The notes beneath the pieces were generated by a model. That model was not told where the DNA came from, made no database searches, and saw nothing but the letters and a program-made list of their open reading frames with translations. Both the position numbers and the translations under genes were made by a program. Below are positions 10,846 to 14,617 of a DNA stretch of 14,617 nt, one piece after another. This stretch comes from Candidatus Saccharibacteria bacterium UBA1235. Its GTDB lineage: Bacteria > Patescibacteriota > Saccharimonadia > Saccharimonadales > Saccharimonadaceae. Positions within the stretch are counted from its first letter, which is position 1; every line of letters begins with the position of its first letter. The DNA lies in the NCBI GenBank assembly GCA_002309075.1, contig DBWP01000002.1:11104-25720 (forward strand), given 5' to 3'.

Positions 10846-13021
10846 GTTCAAGCGAATTATCAAACGGGATGGGAAAATTGTAAAATTTGATCCCGAGAAA
10901 ATTACAGATGCAATTTCGAAGGCTGGGCTTGTAACTGAAGAATTTAAATATGACCGGGCAAAGGTGCTTGCTGAGAAGGTTTTGAAGCGTGCGGAAGAAG
11001 AAATTACAGAGCGTACGCCACATGTTGAGCAAATTCAAGATATCGTTGAAGATGTTTTAATGGAGTCTTCGTTTAAGAAAACCGCAAAGGAATACATTCA
11101 GTATCGTCAGGAGCGTTCGCGCCGTCGTGAGGCGAAATCTGAGCTCATGAATGCCTATATGACGATTTCACACGCTGATGCGGCAATGGATTCTGATATT
11201 AAAAGATCTAACGCAAACGTTGATGGCGACTCGGCGATGGGTAAGATGCTTCAATTCGGCGCGGAAGGTTCGAAAGTTTTTGCGAAAACTTTGCTTCTTC
11301 GCCCAGATATTGCAGCGGCACATGATAACGGTGATATTCATATCCACGATCTCGATTTCTACGCGACCGGAACTTTAACTTGTTGCCAATCTGATCCGTT
11401 TGTGCTCTTTGAAAACGGTGGCTTTAATACTGGTCATGGTCATCTTCGTACACCAAACTCCATCGGAAGTTATGGAGCGCTTGCGGCAATTTTGCTTCAG
11501 GCAAACCAAAATGAACAACATGGCGGCCAATCGATTCCAAACTTTGATTATGCAATGGCGCCGGGCGTAAATAAGTCGTTTAGAAAAGCTTTGAAGCGTA
11601 ATCTTGATAAATATAATAAGTTTGCGGGTAAGAAGATTTCCCTAGAAGTTAAAGATACTTATGAATATGGCGACGATAAGAAGCTTATTAAAGATAAGTG
11701 GCCAAAAGAAGTAGTCGAAGCTTCAAACGATGATGTAAATCGCGAAACTTTGCAAGCGATGGAAGGATTTATTCATAATCTAAACACAATGCATTCTCGT
11801 GCTGGCGCGCAAGTTCCGTTTACTTCAATCAACTTTGGTACCGATACGACCCCAGCTGGGCGATTAGTTTCGAAATATTTGCTCGAGGCAACAGAGAATG
11901 GGCTTGGTAAAGGCGAAACTCCAATTTTCCCAATCTCGATCTTTAAAGTTAAATCTGGCGTAAACTACGAGCCGGATGATCCGAACTATGACCTCTTTAA
12001 GCGCTCGATGGAAGTTTCGGCAAAGCGTTTATTCCCGAATTTCTGTTTTATTGATGCGCCGTATAACTTGAAATATTACAAAAAAGGCGATTACAGAACA
12101 GAAATCGCAACGATGGGTTGCCGAACACGTGTATTTGCGTCGATTTTCCCAGAATCTGACGGCATCGTGACTGGACGCGGTAACTGTTCATTTACGACTG
12201 TAAACCTAGTTAGAATTGGCATTAAGCATGGAATTTGCCTTGGCGAGCGTAAAGAGGCGGATTGGGAAGGATTCTATAAAGAGCTTGATGAGAAAATGGA
12301 TCTTGTGAAAGACGAGCTTCTTGAGCGCTTTGAATTCCAGGCGAATCAACATGTTCGCAACTTCCCGTTCCTCATGGGTCAAGGTAACTGGTTTGGGAGC
12401 GAAAAACTTGGTCCAAACGATACGCTTCGCGACGTAATTAAACACGGTACGCTTTCAATCGGCTTTATTGGGCTGGCTGAAACATTGGTTGCGATGACCG
12501 GGAAGCACCATGGTGAAGATGAAGATTCTAGAGAACTTGGCCTCGATATTATTACGCATATGCGTGAAAAATGTGATGAATACTCGAAGAAATATCATCT
12601 AAACTTTTCACTTCTTGCGACTCCAGCAGAAGGTATCGCTGGCCGCTTTACGAAGATTGATAAGAAGGAATATGGTGTAATTCCTGGCGTGACAGATCGT
12701 GAATTCTATACAAACTCGTTCCACGTGCCGGTTTATTATCCGATTTCTGCATTTGAAAAAATCGATATCGAAGCGCCGTACCATAATCTTTGTAACGCTG
12801 GACATATTACTTATATTGAGCTCGATGGTGACCCATCGCAAAATATTGCGGCGTTTGAATCTGTGATTCGTAAAATGCACGATGCTGGAATTGGCTATGG
12901 CTCTGTAAACCATCCAGTCGACCGCGATCCAGTTTGTGGCTTCTCTGGCATTATTAAAGGCGAGCGCTGCCCACACTGCGGTAGATTAGAAGGAGACGTA
13001 AACTTTGAACGATTGGGATAA
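10844..13021 (+). CDS. nrdD: Anaerobic (class III) ribonucleotide reductase, lacks glycyl-radical tail
   Basis: This enzyme reduces ribonucleoside triphosphates to deoxynucleotides without oxygen. The 725 residues carry an N-terminal ATP-cone allosteric domain (about 1-95) and the catalytic barrel with Cys180/Cys181 (T-L-T-C-C-Q), Cys426 (M-G-C-R-T) and Asn454 (G-R-G-N-C-S-F-T-T-V-N-L) at positions expected for catalysis. The C-terminal metal ribbon has Cys698, Cys709 and Cys712; the first of the usual four cysteines seems to be Asp695. In homologues the ribbon is followed by F-E-R-I-R-R-I-T-G-Y-L with the radical glycine; here the protein reads V-N-F-E-R-L-G and stops. None of the three frames over about 13000-13130 gives the motif. 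So this is a truncated enzyme, one using a radical part from elsewhere, or a sequence error. A ribosome site (AAGGAGG) and a hairpin precede the ATG. nrdG overlaps its end by 17 bases. Confidence 0.93.
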   Translation: MFKRIIKRDGKIVKFDPEKITDAISKAGLVTEEFKYDRAKVLAEKVLKRAEEEITERTPHVEQIQDIVEDVLMESSFKKTAKEYIQYRQERSRRREAKSELMNAYMTISHADAAMDSDIKRSNANVDGDSAMGKMLQFGAEGSKVFAKTLLLRPDIAAAHDNGDIHIHDLDFYATGTLTCCQSDPFVLFENGGFNTGHGHLRTPNSIGSYGALAAILLQANQNEQHGGQSIPNFDYAMAPGVNKSFRKALKRNLDKYNKFAGKKISLEVKDTYEYGDDKKLIKDKWPKEVVEASNDDVNRETLQAMEGFIHNLNTMHSRAGAQVPFTSINFGTDTTPAGRLVSKYLLEATENGLGKGETPIFPISIFKVKSGVNYEPDDPNYDLFKRSMEVSAKRLFPNFCFIDAPYNLKYYKKGDYRTEIATMGCRTRVFASIFPESDGIVTGRGNCSFTTVNLVRIGIKHGICLGERKEADWEGFYKELDEKMDLVKDELLERFEFQANQHVRNFPFLMGQGNWFGSEKLGPNDTLRDVIKHGTLSIGFIGLAETLVAMTGKHHGEDEDSRELGLDIITHMREKCDEYSKKYHLNFSLLATPAEGIAGRFTKIDKKEYGVIPGVTDREFYTNSFHVPVYYPISAFEKIDIEAPYHNLCNAGHITYIELDGDPSQNIAAFESVIRKMHDAGIGYGSVNHPVDRDPVCGFSGIIKGERCPHCGRLEGDVNFERLG

Positions 13022-13556
13022 AATTGCAATCAAAAATATTAAGACGGCTCCACAGCCGCCAGAAGGTTATATTCGCCTGTCTGGGCCTTTAGAGCACGAT
13101 AATATTGTCAATGGTGACGGGCTTCGCGCGATAATTTGGACGCAAGGTTGCCCGAACCATTGTAAAGGTTGTCAAAATCCGGAAACTTGGGACTATAATA
13201 GCGGAGTTCTGATTAAGATTGAGGATATTTTAGAAGAACTTAAGAAAATCCCAGGTCAAACTGGTTTAACGTTTTGTGGTGGCGAACCATTTGTTCAGCC
13301 GAAAGCCTGTCGAGAAATTTCCGAATATGTTCGAAAAGAACTCGGTTGGGATGTTTGGAGTTTTTCAGGTTTTAAATACGAACAAATTAAAGAAGCTGGC
13401 GGCGAAGCTTGGGAATTTTTAAAATCTCTCGACGCCTTAATCGATGGTCCTTTCATCTTATCTCAAAAAGATTTAAGTTTAAAGTTCCGCGGTTCAAAAA
13501 ACCAGAGAATCTTGCACTTAGAACATGGTACTGGTAAAATCTTAAGCATGGAATAA
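13005..13556 (+). CDS. nrdG: Class III ribonucleotide reductase activase (radical SAM)
   Basis: NrdG uses a 4Fe-4S cluster and S-adenosylmethionine to create the glycyl radical on NrdD. The 183 residues have the cluster motif C-x3-C-x2-C (Cys49, Cys53, Cys56 in Q-G-C-P-N-H-C-K-G-C-Q-N-P-E-T-W), preceded by D-N-I-V-N-G-D-G-L-R, and the SAM-binding G-G-E-P (92-95). All expected parts of an active enzyme are present, which makes the missing radical site in NrdD stranger. The likely start is TTG at 13005, with AAGGAG about 9 bases upstream inside nrdD; no ATG or GTG lies near in this frame. Compared with usual NrdG, which begins near I-R-L-S-G (about residue 23), there is an N-terminal extension of about 20 residues rich in Lys and Pro. 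The next gene follows after 9 bases. Confidence 0.93.
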   Translation: MNDWDKIAIKNIKTAPQPPEGYIRLSGPLEHDNIVNGDGLRAIIWTQGCPNHCKGCQNPETWDYNSGVLIKIEDILEELKKIPGQTGLTFCGGEPFVQPKACREISEYVRKELGWDVWSFSGFKYEQIKEAGGEAWEFLKSLDALIDGPFILSQKDLSLKFRGSKNQRILHLEHGTGKILSME

Positions 13557-13565
13557 AGGAGGAAT

Positions 13566-14414
13566 ATGGATGACACAAATATTTTCACGCTGACGCCGAT
13601 GAGCCAAAATATTAGTCTTCAGCCGGGACAAGTTTATACCGGTTCAATTACGGTGGCAAATCCAGCAAATGCGGCAAAAGATTTTAATTACAAGGTCGAG
13701 ATTTCTCCTTATAGTGTGGTCGGAGAAGATTACACTGCGGATCTTATTACTCAAAATAATCGTTCCCAGATTTCTAAATGGATTAAGATTGAGAATCCGA
13801 CCGGCACACTTAAGCCAAATGATGTTACAAAAGTAAACTTTACAATTACGGTGCCAGAAAATGCGCCGGCTGGTGGTCAATATGCAGCGCTTCTGGTTAG
13901 CTCTGCGGATAATAATGTTTCTAATAACGGGATTACGATTAATAACGTTTTTGAGATGGCAAGCCTTATCTATGCTAATGTTACGGGGAAAATGGTTCAT
14001 GAAGGTGAAGTTTCAGAAATTTTAGTCCCAGGTTTCATCACGAATACTCCGATTACGACCAACACAATAGTTAAAAATAATGGTAATAGCCATGAATTTG
14101 CGGAGATTGCGATAGAAGTTAAAAATCTCTTTAATGAGACGGTCTATCCGGTTTCGGGCGAAAGTGGCATAACGAGCGAGATAATTATGCCGGAAACTAC
14201 GCGCCTTATCACGCGAAATATTAACGACGTTTCGCCGCTTGGGGTTTATCACGTAACGGAAACGGTGAACTATCTTGGTCAAGATACGGTGGCCTATAAA
14301 ACTGTAATGGTTTGTCCGGTTTGGTTTATGGCGCTTCTTTTGGTAACGGCTACGGCAATAATTGTTGCCATCGTTCGGAGTATTTTATCACACCGCAAAA
14401 ATAAAAGCGCTTGA
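13566..14414 (+). CDS. DUF916/WxL-type surface protein with C-terminal membrane anchor
   Basis: The 282-residue protein has two beta-sandwich-like regions: about 5-115 resembles DUF916 (I-S-L-Q-P-G-Q-V-Y-T-G-S-I-T-V-A-N-P, then D-F-N-Y-K-V-E-I-S-P-Y), and about 140-235 resembles the following DUF3324-type module (V-P-G-F-I-T-N-T-P, V-K-N-N-G-N). A membrane segment (about 250-270) and a basic tail (S-H-R-K-N-K-S-A) close it. In Gram-positives such proteins bind the cell wall and partner WxL surface proteins. Oddity: it starts M-D-D-T-N-I-F-T with no signal peptide, although the domains are of the exported type. The start is set by AAAGGAGG 4 bases before the ATG. It is in the same frame as nrdG, separated by the nrdG stop and three codons. 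A putative secreted protein follows. Confidence 0.8.
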   Translation: MDDTNIFTLTPMSQNISLQPGQVYTGSITVANPANAAKDFNYKVEISPYSVVGEDYTADLITQNNRSQISKWIKIENPTGTLKPNDVTKVNFTITVPENAPAGGQYAALLVSSADNNVSNNGITINNVFEMASLIYANVTGKMVHEGEVSEILVPGFITNTPITTNTIVKNNGNSHEFAEIAIEVKNLFNETVYPVSGESGITSEIIMPETTRLITRNINDVSPLGVYHVTETVNYLGQDTVAYKTVMVCPVWFMALLLVTATAIIVAIVRSILSHRKNKSA

Positions 14415-14468
14415 TTTTTTAAAGTGCTAATGATAATATTATAAATAGGTAGCCTTAACGGAGATATC

Positions 14469-14617
14469 ATGCACAAAAAATCTAGTCTTTTAGTTCTAGG
14501 CGGGCTGACTTTCGGTACAGCCGCTATAGGAATGGCGCTCGTAAATCCGGGCGTAATGGCGGCGGACCAGGGAAGTACGACCGCTTCCGTCACGGTTGAT
14601 ACGGTCTGTTCAATGAC
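14469..14617 (+). CDS. N-terminus of a secreted surface protein (cut by window edge)
   Basis: The 49 visible residues start with a clear signal peptide: basic M-H-K-K, a hydrophobic core (L-L-V-L-G-G-L-T-F-G-T-A-A-I-G-M-A-L) and a likely cleavage site after V-M-A-A. The mature part begins D-Q-G-S-T-T-A-S-V-T-V-D-T-V-C-S-M, a Thr/Val-rich start common in surface proteins with beta domains. ACGGAG lies about 7 bases before the ATG. It follows the DUF916-like gene after 54 bases, and the two may form one cell-surface system. The TTGATT at 14411 and the AT-rich bases to 14445 could be a promoter, but the spacing is poor. Confidence 0.85.
   Translation, partial: MHKKSSLLVLGGLTFGTAAIGMALVNPGVMAADQGSTTASVTVDTVCSM

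Noticed and set aside
12206..12976. Minus-strand open frames inside nrdD
   Set aside because: They have no ribosome site, promoter or family motif and are antisense shadows of a well-matched gene.
13000..13130. A frameshift near the nrdD end that would restore the glycyl-radical motif
   Set aside because: All three plus-strand frames were read; none gives Arg-Arg-Ile-Thr-Gly-Tyr. The nearest likeness, Ile-Arg-Leu-Ser-Gly-Pro, is the normal first strand of NrdG.
12412..14414. UGA recoding as in Gracilibacteria or Absconditabacteria
   Set aside because: No gene here needs UGA read as an amino acid, and UGA is the plain stop of the DUF916-like gene.
14406..14428. Terminator after the DUF916-like gene
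   Set aside because: AGCGCTT can pair with AAGTGCT (7 bp with one G-U), but the T run is in the loop and none follows the stem.
1..14617. CRISPR arrays, insertion sequences, attachment sites or prophage genes
   Set aside because: No spaced direct repeats, transposase, integrase or phage structural gene was seen.

Overview
This window most likely comes from a small, compact Candidatus Patescibacteria (CPR) genome, and Saccharibacteria (TM7) is the best guess. The DNA is AT-rich, and genes overlap or nearly touch. Several housekeeping proteins are shortened: the DNA polymerase III delta-prime has no P-loop region and PrmC has no N-terminal domain. Deoxynucleotides appear to be made by an anaerobic class III ribonucleotide reductase, and the surface proteins resemble the DUF916/WxL type. 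UGA serves as a normal stop at 14412-14414 and no gene reads through UGA, so this is not a UGA-recoded lineage such as Gracilibacteria or Absconditabacteria. The assignment is by inference only; no 16S or ribosomal gene is present.

Layout. Bases 1-3396 are all on the minus strand: trpS, then an operon of an RluA-type pseudouridine synthase, a HolB-like clamp-loader subunit and a membrane-anchored TPR protein, ending in a tRNA (probably Glu) cut by the left edge. At 3437 a plus-strand tRNA-Ala(GGC) diverges from trpS and ends against a convergent His-tailed cation diffusion facilitator. That gene diverges from a plus-strand SDR oxidoreductase and rubrerythrin pair, followed by tRNA-Thr(UGU) and rmuC. 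rmuC converges on lepB with a 4-base overlap. lepB diverges from an unrecognised multi-pass membrane protein, which converges (11-base overlap) on the prfA-prmC operon. tRNA-Val(CAC) diverges from prfA. Bases 10142-14617 hold an unrecognised 119-residue protein on the minus strand. Divergent from it is a plus-strand run of nrdD, nrdG and a DUF916-like membrane-anchored surface protein, then the start of a secreted protein cut by the right edge.

Two patterns stand out. First, almost every promoter has an extended -10 (TGN-TATAAT or TGN-TAAAAT). In six genes the A of the ATG sits exactly where the transcript should begin (six bases between the -10 and the ATG), so leaderless mRNAs are likely the rule for first genes here, while most internal operon genes use a Shine-Dalgarno site. 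Second, the nrdD product has its catalytic cysteines and a metal-binding C-terminal ribbon, but it stops just before the place where the glycyl-radical motif should be. No reading frame downstream restores it. The neighbouring divergent 119-residue protein starts with Met-Arg-Gly-Ile-Ile-Thr-Gly-Tyr, which resembles that motif; this may be coincidence, but it is the most interesting lead in the window.

Other points: tRNA-Ala swaps the near-invariant G19-C56 tertiary pair for A19-U56. The nrdD start codon lies in a 9-bp hairpin with the ribosome site in its loop. The nrdD promoter carries two sites resembling NrdR boxes.
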